This document shows, piece after piece, positions 53,456 through 64,000 of a stretch of DNA of 64,000 nt (positions within the stretch are counted from its first letter, which is position 1; each line of letters begins with the position of its first letter). Both the position numbers and the translations under genes were made by a program. Origin of the DNA: Campylorhamphus procurvoides (lineage: Eukaryota > Chordata > Aves > Passeriformes > Dendrocolaptidae); contig WBMV01005958.1 in the NCBI GenBank assembly GCA_013396655.1, positions 1 through 64,000 of the forward strand. The letters run 5' to 3'. The notes under the pieces were generated by a model. The model saw only the letters and a program-made list of their open reading frames with translations. It had not been told where the DNA came from and made no database searches.

Positions 53456-54008
53456 CACACCTACACTGATAAGTATGTGAGGACAGTGCTGGCTGGGTGC
53501 CCTCCACTTCCCACGGCTGGATAATCCATGTTCATATGGGCTTTGTACCCCTGTCTCAATGGCCAAGGAAGCCCCAGCTGGTTAATTCCCAGTCCTGTAA
53601 TGTTGTTTCCAGTGGGTGAAGAAGATAGGTGCTAGTTAATCACTGCCTGTATATTTGACATGGGGCAGTTCCCAGCAAGACTGTCTGCTTGATAGGCACT
53701 GTAGCTGCACAAGGTAAATAACATTTTGATGCTGAAGAATACTTTAAATTGGCTATAAAAGTTTAAATCTGAGGGGGAATAAGCAGAAATATAAAATGAT
53801 GTGGTGAGACTGAGATAGCAGACAGAGATGCAGGTGGAGACTGATCAGCTAGCATGGCTCATACTGCTTCTGTGGGATGGGCTTGCACTGGGGGACAGAA
53901 GCCTTTTTCCATATTGAAGAATAAAAATTTACTTGTGAACCAATCTCCATCTGGGGCTACAGGAGGATCTGTAGCTGCTCACAGGATCCAGACCCTACTG
54001 TGTTGTTA

Positions 54009-54068
54009 ATGGTCAGACTGGATCTTAGATGTCTTTTTCAGCCTAAACTTTTCTGTGGTTCTGTGTGT
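54009..54068 (+). mobile_element. CR1 terminal fragment
   Basis: 'ggtcagactggatcttagat', 'gtctttttcagcctaaactt' and 'ttctgtggttctgtg' match the last ~60 bases of CR1 (ttggactggatgatctt...ttccaacctaaac...attctgtgattctgtg). Confidence 0.65.
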
Positions 54069-54078
54069 TACATCTGTG

Positions 54079-54216
54079 TGTTCATCCCTGGAAGTGTTCA
54101 GGGCCAGGATGGATGGGGCTTTGATCAAGCTGGTCTAGTAGAAGGTGTCCCTACCCACAGCAGGGGGGTTGGAGCTAGATGATCCCTAAAGTTCACACTC
54201 AAACCATTTTATGGTC
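54079..54216 (+). mobile_element. CR1 LINE, 3' end fragment
   Basis: 'tgttcatccctggaagtgtt', 'cagggccaggatggatgggg', 'agctggtctagtagaaggtg', 'tccctacccacagcaggggg' and 'ttggagctagatgatcccta' are the classic CR1 3' end. It is separate from the fragment just upstream, so two CR1 ends lie in tandem. Confidence 0.9.
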
Positions 54217-56413
54217 TCCATCTTTCCCAATCCAGGCTGTTTCTCCAGCACCCTCTGCCAGCATCCCCTCTCCCACTCAGGAGTGCTATGATTGAGATAC
54301 AATATTTTGCATTAAGTCTGCTCAGTTTCCCCCCTCCTGGCAGAGAGGGAAAGGACAAAACAGGAGAGAGCCCAGAGCACACACTCATTATCTTCTGTCT
54401 GCCAACAAGTTGGGATCATGCAGTGTTATATGCAATGTCTGGCTGTTATAAAAGGCTTTGGTTAAGTAATCACATTTCTCTTGCATAAGTGCTTGTTTTT
54501 GGGAAGCTTTAGCCAATTGGAGGCTGCAGCAGCTCACAGACAGAAAGTGTGTCTAACTACTGTGGTACTTTTTTTGTTACTAATATACGATTATTTGCTG
54601 AAAGTTGTATAAAATCTCTTTAGATACAATTACGTGGTGGAGCCTCCCCAGCACTGCTTGTAGCTGAACCACAGCTGTAAAACGCTGCCAAAAAGCCTGT
54701 GTGGATCCCTGTGAGTAATATTTCTGATTGTTCTAAAGGGTGTTTATGACTGGAAATTGCAGGCAGGGATATATTGCAGAAGTTTATTGCAAGCAGTAAG
54801 TTAGAGGGAGACAAGAGGTGAGAGACAGTAGTGAAACTATTGACTGCTTTAATAAGGCTTTCCTCCTAGACATCCGTAAGTGAGCACGGGTTTCTCTAAA
54901 GCTGTGCAATCAAGGTTTTTCCAAACATGCTAATGAAAAAGAAATGTGGTGCTGAAGTGAATTACAGGACTACAGGAGGAGAGAGATTTGTCCTGACAGT
55001 GAGATCAAAGGACCATCTAGTCCCATGTACTGGTTCGGAGTGGCCAAATGTCCTGTTCTTATATTCTTTCCTTGATCATGGACAAGTGTACAGTGAGATT
55101 TTTCTCCTATGTTTTCACGTCTTTCAGAAATCTGCATGTCAGTTATTTCCTGAGCCAGAAAAGATATCTCTAGTAGTGCAAGTGGATTTTGCTTTTCAGA
55201 ATTTGCTAATCCAGTGTATCCGCTGAACACAGTATGTTGTTTTCTGATTTGACTGACATAAATCTAACTGGGATTTGATATCTTGAGTTAAATGAGTTCT
55301 TCCACATAGGATTTTAATTTTTAGTTTAAAAAAATAGAGTAGTTTTCTTTTTAGATAGAACTGAAAATGGAAAAACACGTATGACTGCAGAAAACAGGAA
55401 TTCCCTTCCCACTTCCTTGTGACGTGTCTGGATGTGGCTCAGTCAATGAACAAAGCCTGGAACTATAAAACCATCCACTGAAGTGGGAGCTGGAATTTAT
55501 TAGCTCAAGACTGAGCAACCTGGAACAACTCCAGTTGTTATTCCTGCCAACCCTGGAAGGCATTAGAGTACCACTGTCCAGAGAAGGCAGCTCAAGTGCT
55601 GAGGTGTGAGGAGAAATAAAGCTCTTGCCTATAGTTTGGATGTATGTATACTTACTCTTGGAGGTGGCACAGAACTCTTCTGTGATAGAACAAATGCTGG
55701 ACTAGTGGAAATCACTCAGGAAAGCTCAAGTCACTCCTTTCTAAACCTTGAAAAAAAAGTAGTATGTAGATTTTACAGTCTATAAAGTTCTTGAGACCTG
55801 CTAAAGCATTTAAATCTTATTGGCAGCCAGTAGATGAGGAGGTAATACCACCATGAAAGGAAGTTAATTTGTAGGAGTTATAGGATTAGAGAGGTAAATG
55901 TGAAAAGTTATGTTGCACTAAAAGGCACTTGGCTACAAGGCCAAGACTTCAATATTTTCATATTTCCTTCCTGGAGTGGGTAAAATTGATAGGCCTGTTT
56001 TCTTCAGTAAAACCACAATAGTGATGTAAATAAGCTGGGATCAGTCTCTTGCGGGCTAAGTATTTAGGCCTTAAAACCTGTGATTTAGGCAAATAAAGTT
56101 ATCCTTTAGGCAACAAAATTTATCCTTCTACTGGCTCTTGCCCTGTGCCAGTAAGGGATGGAGGGATGGAGCTTACTGGGCAGCCCATAGCTTCCCATTT
56201 CCAGTCCACCACCCAGTGAGGTCTCTTCAAACAGGGCTGCTCCCAACCCATGCAAGGACTTTTCTAGTTCCAATGAGAACACCACAAATAAAAGTCAGCA
56301 GTTAAAATTTGGGAATTTACAACATTATTTCTGAAACAGTCTCTGTTTTGCAGAACAGGAAGAAATCCAGGCACCCTTTAGAATAGCCAAACGGTATCTC
56401 TGATGTGTTGCAG
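54217..56413. other. Upstream flank / probable 5' UTR intron of the TspO-like gene
   Basis: No coding exon seen. The first coding exon of the next gene is preceded by an acceptor-like 'tgttgcag', so at least one non-coding first exon probably lies upstream. I could not place it or any CpG island. Confidence 0.45.
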
Positions 56414-56419
56414 GGTAAG

Positions 56420-56525
56420 ATGGATGCTATACACAAGCTGAAGGTTCTGGTGATGTTTCTGTCCCTGGCTACTTTCACGCTCATGGTGATAATGAATGCT
56501 GGAAATGCCACTGGGATATTCAAAG
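56420..56525 (+). CDS. TspO-like gene, coding exon 1
   Basis: Starts at ATG 56420 (MDAIHKLKVLVMFLSLA...), just after an acceptor-like 'tgttgcag' ending at 56413, so the true exon probably begins at 56414 with six bases of 5' UTR. Donor GTAACA; leaves in phase 1. Encodes the first membrane segment. Confidence 0.82.
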
Positions 56526-59500
56526 GTAACACAAGCAAATTGTCTTTGTTCAGAGGTAGATTTCATGATAAAAGGTGGCTTAGATGGGGGAGATCTGTTT
56601 GTTTTCTCATCGACTCTCCAAATACACCTTGTTCTGTGAAAGGTGCAAATAGCTGGTGCATCCTCCAGGGATTACAGCCAAATGTCTGAGACCTACCCAG
56701 TCCCTTGAAATCCAAGTAAATGGTCTTGTCCCTGGTGAACCTGGATCCGGTGGTGCATGAAAGGCAGCCTTTGCATACACTGCCCTTGTATCCCTGGTGG
56801 GAGAAGTTCAGGCTGCTGCTGCTGTGGGTTTGCAGAGGGCAGTGATGCTGTGTTTGGGCGCTACCCACAGCTGAATCTGCCAGTGTGCTTTCCTCTGGAT
56901 TTCACACCCAACTGGCTTCTCTGGGTCTGTATGGGAGGGAAGGTGCCTGGGATTCCCCATGGGGACGCTGATCCCACGATGGGTGTCTGAAGGCAAGCCA
57001 GCCATAGCACAATGGCTTGTTTGCACCAAGGGAGTGCTCCCATCATCCTCAAACCCACTGGGGTGTGGACAAAGTCTGGAGGACGACTGAAGGGTGAGGG
57101 GAGTCAGCAGCCTTTCCCCACCCTTAGGATGCAGTAACACATTTGCCTGCAATAACATTCACCACTGCAGGTGTGTTCAGGACAACCCCTGGAAACATCT
57201 CGGCCAAGTACAGCACTGATTTCACACCAGCTGGCTGGACCTTCCTCATCTGGAATGTCATCTATGCCTGGCAGCTTGCCTGGCTTCTCTACGCCTTGTC
57301 AGGGATCTGTCGAAGGTATTTTCCCTGTTTACTGTTTATGGTATAAATGGGAAGGGACAGTGATTCTTCCCTTCTGTAGTGGCTCAGTCTCTTCCCCCCT
57401 TTTCTGAGGTTTCTAGTAAGAGTAATCCCATTGCCATTTATCTCGACTTGGCATGTTGAAGCTCTGCTGCTGGGCCATCTCTTACGTTCAGCATCCAAAG
57501 CTGGGAAGCAGTTTGGAGATGCACATGAACTGTTCTGACATGTGGACAGGTATCAAAGTCTGTAAACTGTTCTTTGAGGCCTTGTTTCCACAAACTCGTG
57601 GGATCTGACAGATTTACCCAGATTTACCTGCACTTACCCCCCGCTGGATGCTGAGAATCCACAGCGGGGAAGTTCATGGATTATGGAACTAATGCTTTGA
57701 GTTCACTTGCTGTTAGGGATCAGAGAATCAGCACTGAGGAGTCTCTTGGTTCATTGAACTAGACTTGAAGCTTTTCCTGGGTCTATGAGATCAGTAACCG
57801 CCCTGTGCAGTTCCTTGCAATGTCTGTAATATTCTGTGGTGTCTTCCACGGGACAGACTTCCACTAGATCTCTCCCATCAGGGGGGACCATGGACTGCTT
57901 GGTTTGAGTTGTGTTTCTGCTATTTTTACGTGGTTTGTAAGAAGTCTCTCAGTTGATGCTGACCACCACCGAAGGCTGAGGGAAGAATGAAGTGTGTGTT
58001 TGTACAGAATGATCAGGTCCATACACGTGTATGTGCACACAAAATATATACTCACACTGTGATCCCAAAAGCCCCAGGAACTGTGCTAAAATTCCATGAC
58101 CATGCCATTGCCGCCGCCAGCAGTGGCACAAGCTCTACAGAATCTATTGAGCAGTCACTAGTGCTCACTATAATCTGTGATAATAGATATATCTGCAGAG
58201 ACCAGCAAGAAGTTCTGCACTGTGGGAAAATACCCTGGTGGGGAAAGCCACAGGGACTGTTGTCTCAGAGAAGGAGCACAGGAGAAATGGTGTGATTTAA
58301 GCTGAAATATTTAACTCCAATGTAGAGTCCCTGTCAGTATAAGGAAAATGAGGTCAGGAGAGTTTGGTTGGTCAATGTAGGCATTGTTTTCCTTTCTCCA
58401 TACCCACTTCTTCCTGGCAGGAATGAACTTGGACGTGTTTTCATAAAGCCAGACTTGCTGCCAACACCTTTTTATATGGCATGGTGTCTCAATAATGGCC
58501 TCAATATAGGATGGCTGTTCCTGTGGGACCGAGAGTAAGTTGCCTTTTGTTACAAATGCTTTCTAACCCTCTTGTTGGGACTGTCCCAGTACTTTATTTT
58601 GCCTCTTCCTCTCTGTATCAACACTTAATCACACCTGGAAAACTCTATGGCAGGCTTTGATAAAATGTAACCTTCATAAATATTCGTGGGTTTTGCATGA
58701 TGTTGTCATCTTACCTGTGACCTAGACTGGCTGTTGAAGTCTAAGATCTTCTCAGAGCTGCTGTTCCTCTATGTTTTTACCTCCACAGGTAAGACAGGAG
58801 CTCTGCCTCTCTTCATAAATGCAGCTAAGCTCCTTGCCTTGGATTGTTTTCATAATCATGGTCACATTAAGGGCTTATAAAAGCACCACTGTCAAGAGGT
58901 GAAGAAATCCGCTGCAGTCAGGAAAATAACTTCATGATTAACAGAGTAAAACAACAACAGCAGTGTGTCAAAATGAGGGCTACATGTGGTGATTACCTTT
59001 ATTAAAGGCTGATCAACTTAAATTCAGTAGGGGCCAAACACTGTAACGACAAATTAATGCATTGTGACACCACTGAAAAAAATGTATTGTCTATTGTGCA
59101 TGTGTGTGTTCTTTGTCCTAGATACCTCCTTCCAGCCCTGGCGTTCCTGGTAGTCCTCACTCTCACCACATGTGCCTCCCTCTTCATTTCACACCGAGCC
59201 TTGAGCATCCATTCCTCATGGTTTGTGAAGGGTCACAAAGCTGAGCTCTGGCTCATCCGCATTCTGGTAGGTGGCATTTAGGGAGATGTGCTGGGGGTAA
59301 ATGCTAAAAAAACAACCCTCTGTGTAGTGCTGGAGGTATCAAGAGTGAAAGATTCAATGGCAGGACATAGGTAAGGGAAGATTTCTGCCCTGACTTTAAC
59401 TCGCTCGCTGCAGGAGTACACAGGCTGAGTTGCATCTGCGTCCTATGGGACATCACGGGAATCATTCAGAAAGGTTTCAAATGCAGCTGTCTTTCTGAGT

Positions 59501-62302
59501 CCTGTGAAACTATGGAAGAAAATGACTTTTCTGCTGTCCTTGAGAGAATGATTGTTTAGCAAACCTCACAGAAAAAAAAGATAAACACACTCCATCACTC
59601 TTTGGTTCCCTCCCTGTTCCTCTCTTCTAGCTCAAACTTGCTGCCTTGATGCCTTCTTCCCCTATCCAGGACACTTCACACTGCATCCCCGTGGCTGCTT
59701 TGGTGTGCCTCAACCACCTTTGGTTCCTTAGTTAATGTTGGGGTTGCTCAGGGAGAAAGCAAGTTAGCTGTAAAAACTACCCAAGAAGCCAGGGAGATTT
59801 TTGGTGGAGGGGGAGTCTAAAAAACTGGGTAGTTCTGCACAGTAAAATTCCTGCCAACCCTTCTGGAGATGTGCCAACATCTCTTGGCACAAACTGGGAG
59901 TGGGGTTCTCTGTTACACTTCCTGAAACACGAGTAGAACACACTGCTGGGGCAGATCCCTGGACTCCTTGGTTTCAACCCCTCTCCATGCTGAGGCACTT
60001 TTCCTGCAGCTGGGTCCAGGAGGCTGGCTTAACTGCCCCAGGGCCTCTGGGTCACAAAAAGCAGAGATTGCCCAGTTTATCACTGCTTGTCACCTTGCCG
60101 TGCCACGTGGCAGGTGCAGAACGGGCTGGCACTGTACGGAACGTGGACCACCATCGCCACTCTGCTGAACTTCGCCATTGTGTTGACCTACCAGTGGAAC
60201 GTGTCCCACGAGAAAGCAACCACTGCTTCCCTCAGCATCCTTGCTCTCAGCCTCGTGATATGGTAAGCGACCTCAGGGCTTCCCACCAGGCCTCAAAGAC
60301 CCTTTCCACCTCTCACAAATGGTGACTGTCTGTCCCAGTTCGTTCATGGCTTGTCCCTGTCCCAACACTGAGCACAAAGGCCTCTGTTGTAATTCATGGC
60401 AGATGAGCTGGGAGTCTCAGCTTTTCTTCGCTGACCCTCAGCAGTGCCAGTAAGAGCACATGCTGTGGGCCAGGAACAGGGTTTTGTGACTTCCATGAGC
60501 CAAACCTGCCTTAGGTTTACAGGTGAGGGTGTGATATGGAAAGCATACGAAACATGGCTTTGTTTTTCCCTAAACCTACCTCCAATAAGTTATTTATGGG
60601 TCAACTAAATTTTAGTAAATGAAAGATTTTTAACTCTGCTCCAAAGTGGCCTGCAAAAAGCCCCATTTTTTGTCTAATTCCTTTCTTAGGAAATGGGGGG
60701 AAAAAATGTAGAGAAAATGCTTACTTTGGTCACTCTGTTTCTTCACAGGTTTTACCTGGAAAACTTCTTTCTTGACAAGTATGTCCGCTATAACCTCACA
60801 ATCTACCCAGTAGTCATAACAGCTTTGACTGGCAGCGCGTGCAAGAACAACTCCTTTTCATCCCCACTGACCAACAACATTTTCATAGGTGAATCTTTTG
60901 GACTCTTTCCAACTCCTGTAAGAGAAGGCCAGTAAACAATTCCACATCCTTCTTGTGTATTAGGGGCAGAAAGGCTTGCCACTTGAAAAGTGTTATTTGT
61001 CGAAAGCAGAAATAGGGATATATTTGAAGGTGTTTGTTTTGCTAAGTAATGAGCAGAGCAGAGATCATTGCCCGTGAGCCTTGGGGCTGAATCCAAACCT
61101 TGTGTTGTCTCAAGTTCACTTCCCACGATCCTCCATCATACACTTGAGGCCTCCACTAGTCCATGACACAGGGCAGGCCGAAGGAAAAGAAGGCTGTGGA
61201 CTTCCCATTTGCCCTATGTTTTTTGGGATACAGGAGCAGTGCATAAACTTCTGATGCACAGAGGGCTTCACAGTGCAAAACCCTGCCCATGCTCCTCTCC
61301 TATGCAGAGCTCAGGCTGGCCCTAACAAGTTCCCCAGGATTATTTGGCTGCTGCCAGCCACTGTAGCAGAGCTGAGTGTAGTCATCCATTGTAAAAGGGC
61401 TTAAGCTGTCCAAATTCTGTACAATCACAGTCTGCCAGAAGCTATACCATTATGAGCAGTTTTATGCTGGCGTGAAAGGGACTGAGCTGTGTGGCCTCTG
61501 ACCCCGCTGTAGCAGTCTGAGATGCCTGTTCCCACTGTGGGGTCAGCAGAAGGGAGCATGTTCCCACCCTTCAGCCACATACCAGTGGCTAAAGCTAATT
61601 TCTGGACTGGCATCACCATTGTAGCCACTCCAGTATGTGTTCCCTTTGCCTGGTCCTGTCTAAAAGCACCAAGCAGGACTTGACAAAGCTCGTCTGCCAC
61701 AGGCATGGGGGCACTGGAGGCTTGTCTCCTGATGGTTAGGGATGTGGTGGTGTGTGTGAGCTCTGGCAGACAGCTGTGTTCCTGCAGTAGGTGCATTTCT
61801 ACCAGCAAAACTTCATTCTTAGTTGTTCAGCTTGTTTGGCTGGTAGGACAAGAATGCGCTTTTCCCAAACTAGTACATGTTTCTTTATATAGTTCAACTA
61901 TTCTTGGAGTGTTTTGTTAATGTAATGTATTTTAATTCCTGTGTTCATGAAGCCTCCCCCTTTTTAGACATATCTTGACCTGGAAACATTGGACAAATTT
62001 GACTGTATAGCAGTGAAACTCTGAGAAATACAACTCTGGGGGCAATAGATCCTATATAGGGGATTGTTGGGGTTTTTTTTCCTCTTTTCCTGAATGTCCC
62101 CTGTACTGAGAGCTGGAGTTTGACAAGAGGGGCACTGCCTTTCTCTTATGGTCTAACATGCTTCTGTGTTTTTTTCCTAGTTGTTCTGCTGGCAGGGACT
62201 TCCTTGATCTTTGCTCTTCGGCTGGGACTAGTCATATGGAAACACTGTAAGAGACCACTGGAAGCATCAGAAACCCCAGACCCATCAGGCATAGTGGCCT
62301 GA
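56420..62302 (+). CDS. TspO/MBR-like multi-pass membrane protein, 306 aa, seven coding exons
   Basis: Exons 56420-56525, 57171-57315, 58421-58534, 59122-59266, 60114-60262, 60749-60888 and 62181-62302 join in frame through GT/AG junctions to 306 codons plus TGA. The start is ATG 56420 (A at -3, G at +4). About eight hydrophobic segments are visible, near residues 8-26, 57-79, 101-119, 124-145, 173-196, 208-223, 234-250 and 264-286, with a short polar C-terminus. Motifs FTPAGWTFLIWNVIYAWQ (53-70), LNIGWLFLW (111-119) and LYGTWTTIATLLN (177-189) resemble the larger bacterial 'tryptophan-rich sensory protein' (TspO/MBR-like) group. TSPO itself is shorter, with five helices, and binds porphyrins and cholesterol; no such function can be claimed here. 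Possible N-glycosylation sites are at N29, N44, N199, N235 and N253. I do not recognise a named vertebrate orthologue. Confidence 0.88.
57171..57315 (+). CDS. TspO-like gene, coding exon 2
   Basis: Acceptor 'accactgcag', donor GTATTT. Enters in phase 1 and leaves in phase 2. Encodes the most family-typical motif, FTPAGWTFLIWNVIY followed by AWQLAWLLYAL. Confidence 0.92.
58421..58534 (+). CDS. TspO-like gene, coding exon 3
   Basis: Acceptor 'ttcctggcag', donor GTAAGT. Phase 2 in, phase 2 out. Encodes NELGRVFIKPDLLP and the third membrane segment with NIGWLFLWDR. Confidence 0.92.
59122..59266 (+). CDS. TspO-like gene, coding exon 4
   Basis: Acceptor 'ttgtcctag', donor GTAGGT. Phase 2 in, phase 0 out. 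Encodes a hydrophobic segment (LLPALAFLVVLTLTTCASLF) and a polar loop ending AELWLIRIL. Confidence 0.92.
60114..60262 (+). CDS. TspO-like gene, coding exon 5
   Basis: Acceptor 'cacgtggcag', donor GTAAGC. Phase 0 in, phase 2 out. Encodes LALYGTWTTIATLLNFAIVL, resembling the bacterial 'lylGWitvATiaN' motif, and the following membrane segment. Confidence 0.92.
60749..60888 (+). CDS. TspO-like gene, coding exon 6
   Basis: Acceptor 'cttcacag', donor GTGAAT. Phase 2 in, phase 1 out. Encodes FYLENFFLDKYVRYNLTIYP and a further hydrophobic stretch. Confidence 0.92.
62181..62302 (+). CDS. TspO-like gene, coding exon 7 (terminal)
   Basis: Acceptor 'ttttttcctag', entering in phase 1. Encodes the last membrane segment (VLLAGTSLIFALRLGLVIW) and a polar tail ending PDPSGIVA, then TGA. 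Confidence 0.9.
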
Positions 62303-63430
62303 GATCTCTGGCGTGTTGTGTCAGATACTTGAAAAAGAGAAAAAAGAATTGGGCATCTGCTGCTCCTTCCTTAAGTATCAATTGCCTTGTACTCTTCCCT
62401 CTTACTCTCCATTCCAAACGCAGATGGCTTGTGCCTGCAGTCCTGTATTGCTCCCACGTTCTCTCAGGTCAGCTATTTGCAACCCCATCATGAATTCCTT
62501 TGGCTTTACTCTGGAAAAGTGCAGGATAAGGTCCTTCAGCTGAGCAGCCCTTTGTGATGCCTGAGCTGTGGCCCTCTGCTCCTGCCAGTGCCAGGAGATC
62601 TGCCAACAGGCAGGCTGGCACACACAGCTGTTGGTATTCTTTCCTTGGTGGCTCACTTTCCTTGAAGTGCAGATCTCAGTGAACTGTCCCTGGGAGTCCA
62701 GGTGAGCAGGGGGAGGTCTGTCATTCCCTTGGCCATGAGTGCTGAGTATCCACAAGCCCTGGTGCTGTGAGCAGATCTCCTGCAGGCAGTGACTGCTCCC
62801 TTTCCTGCTTCTCTTCAGCATGACAGGAACAGGTAGTCCAGCTTGATATCTCCCTTTACAGTGTCAGCTCTGATGTTTGATATGCAAGGGGGCAGGAGGA
62901 GTGACTGAAGACTTCTGACACAAATGGGTTGCCTTTCCCTGAGCTTGCACTGGCTGCATGTCTCCTGCTGGAGGATGGTTTGTGGCCACTCTGGAAGGTG
63001 GTTAGGTGTACAGATGAGGTGGTACCTGATCTGGGGTGAAGCTGCCGCTTCAAAGGAAGCCTGCTTAAGACAAAAAATACTGTTTGAACCAGTAGAGCGA
63101 GTTCCTGCTGGATCAGTGCTTCTCATGTGGCTTCACCACTTCTTGTTTGGTATTAGGAAGCCTAAAAGTGGGTTGACTGAGTTGTTGGACCACTGCCTCT
63201 ATTTCCTGTGCCTGATCAAGAGTTGGTGGTACCTCATAGGTGTCTGGAAAGTGCTTCTACATGGCAGGTGCTTTCAGATGTTGACCAACCTGCAATACTA
63301 TTGCAAAGCTCAATTCTAAAATAATATGTGCTATTGTTTACATTTAGCAAAAACCAAAAGCAGTGTCATGCAATTCCTCTCATCGTTCTGGCATGTTGCT
63401 TTATTTTCAAATAAATCAGCTAATTCTACC
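62303..63430 (+). other. Predicted 3' UTR of the TspO-like gene
   Basis: Non-coding sequence after the TGA up to just past the first AATAAA on this strand. Its extent is inferred from that signal only. Confidence 0.45.
63410..63415 (+). terminator. Polyadenylation signal AATAAA, probable for the TspO-like gene
   Basis: AATAAA in an AT-rich context ('ttattttcaaataaatcagc') about 1.1 kb after the stop codon. Confidence 0.5.
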
Positions 63431-64000
63431 ACTGTGCCACTCCCTCTGTAAATCATCTAAAGCAGCTGTCCAGGCTCCCACTTCATTCATGCCCAGGGTT
63501 CTACAGTGACTCTGGTCCCTCGTTGGGATGCCCATGGATGGAGCTGCTCCACTGGAAACTCCTTCAGCAGCCTTAGAGGAGGATGCAGATTCCTACATCT
63601 GATTTAAACTCCTCTGCCCAGCATCCTGTTCATTAAGTTTCTATTTTATAAGCTCTGGCTCCCAAGAGCCCAGCTAGTAAATTCCCAGCAGCCTCTCCTT
63701 AAGCTGCCTTCTTTAATACAGTGGTATTAAATCCACTGGCATGTGGATTAAGGGGTCCAGGCAAGGTGAGTAGCTGGTGTGAGGTTGTGCAGCAGCAAAT
63801 GCATGGGGAAACCTGGAGGATTTTGCATCTTCCCAAGCAAGAGCATTGCAAACAGCTCCTGGACCAGGGCAGCCTGTCCACAGGACATTAAAGAAAGCCT
63901 TCAGGAGGTTTCTTGGTGTCTGTACCTTTTGTCTGTGCTGGCCAAATGACTAGAAACTGTACCACAGAATACAATTAATTACCTGGGGAGAGTCAACAGG
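63431..64000. other. Right flank, nothing recognised
   Basis: No exon or repeat that I can support. An ATTAAA at about 63887 could act as a later polyadenylation site. Confidence 0.5.

Larger units (their letters stand above)
47772..54008. other. Intergenic, with weak candidate exons at 50.4-52.7 kb
   Basis: No firmly supported gene. Three plus-strand blocks (50384-50413, 52289-52369 and 52639-52676) are frame-compatible and end in a stop; see findings. Also present are a 25-bp tandem duplication (53406-53455), a TA/TG microsatellite (52988-53016) and an AT-rich stretch at 49320-49560. Confidence 0.5.

Noticed and set aside
56405..56422. Upstream non-ATG start (GTG) for the TspO-like protein
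   Set aside because: It falls across an acceptor-like 'tgttgcag', and the ATG at 56420 has a good Kozak context and a natural N-terminus.
59900..60325. Open frame of 141 codons overlapping exon 5 of the TspO-like gene
   Set aside because: It reads exon 5 (60114-60262) in the wrong frame. The correct frame is fixed by the phases of the neighbouring exons.

Overview
The window looks like bird (or at least sauropsid) nuclear DNA. Several diverged CR1 LINE 3' ends are present, with the avian-type ending around 'ttggacttgatgatc ... tgattctctg'. There are older MIR/L2-like fragments, a CpG island with an assembly gap in it, and spliced genes with long introns and GT/AG junctions. There are no operons, CRISPR arrays or prokaryotic features. 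The species cannot be fixed from the sequence alone.

Layout: (1) 1-21.6 kb is intergenic, with two CR1 copies (2715-3517 and 10740-11262) and no exon I can support. (2) 21.6-28.1 kb holds LGALSL (galectin-related protein) on the minus strand. Coding exons 2, 3 and 4 are at 27317-27405, 26690-26867 and 23876-24019, followed by an AT-rich 3' UTR to about 21.64 kb. Coding exon 1, about 36 residues, is missing and most likely lies in the 336-base N run (27516-27851) inside the CpG island. (3) 28258-28543 is a 13-bp minisatellite of exactly 22 units on the edge of the promoter region. (4) 28.5-56.4 kb is mostly intergenic, with a reverse CR1 piece, three more CR1 3' ends, two MIR/L2-like relics, two perfect hairpins and a few exon-like blocks on the plus strand. 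(5) 56420-62302 is a complete seven-coding-exon plus-strand gene for a 306-residue multi-pass membrane protein. It resembles the larger TspO/MBR-like 'tryptophan-rich sensory protein' group, and I know of no mammalian counterpart at this locus. (6) 62.3-64 kb is its probable 3' UTR and flank.

The two genes point in opposite directions, about 28 kb apart, and nothing suggests that they work together. In mammals LGALSL lies between AFTPH and PELI1 (from memory). By that order the right end of the window should head towards PELI1, and the membrane-protein gene would sit in the LGALSL-PELI1 interval.

The most interesting items are the TspO-like gene, the minisatellite beside the LGALSL promoter, and a weak but frame-consistent chain of short exon-like blocks at 50.4-52.7 kb that could be the end of an undescribed small membrane protein.
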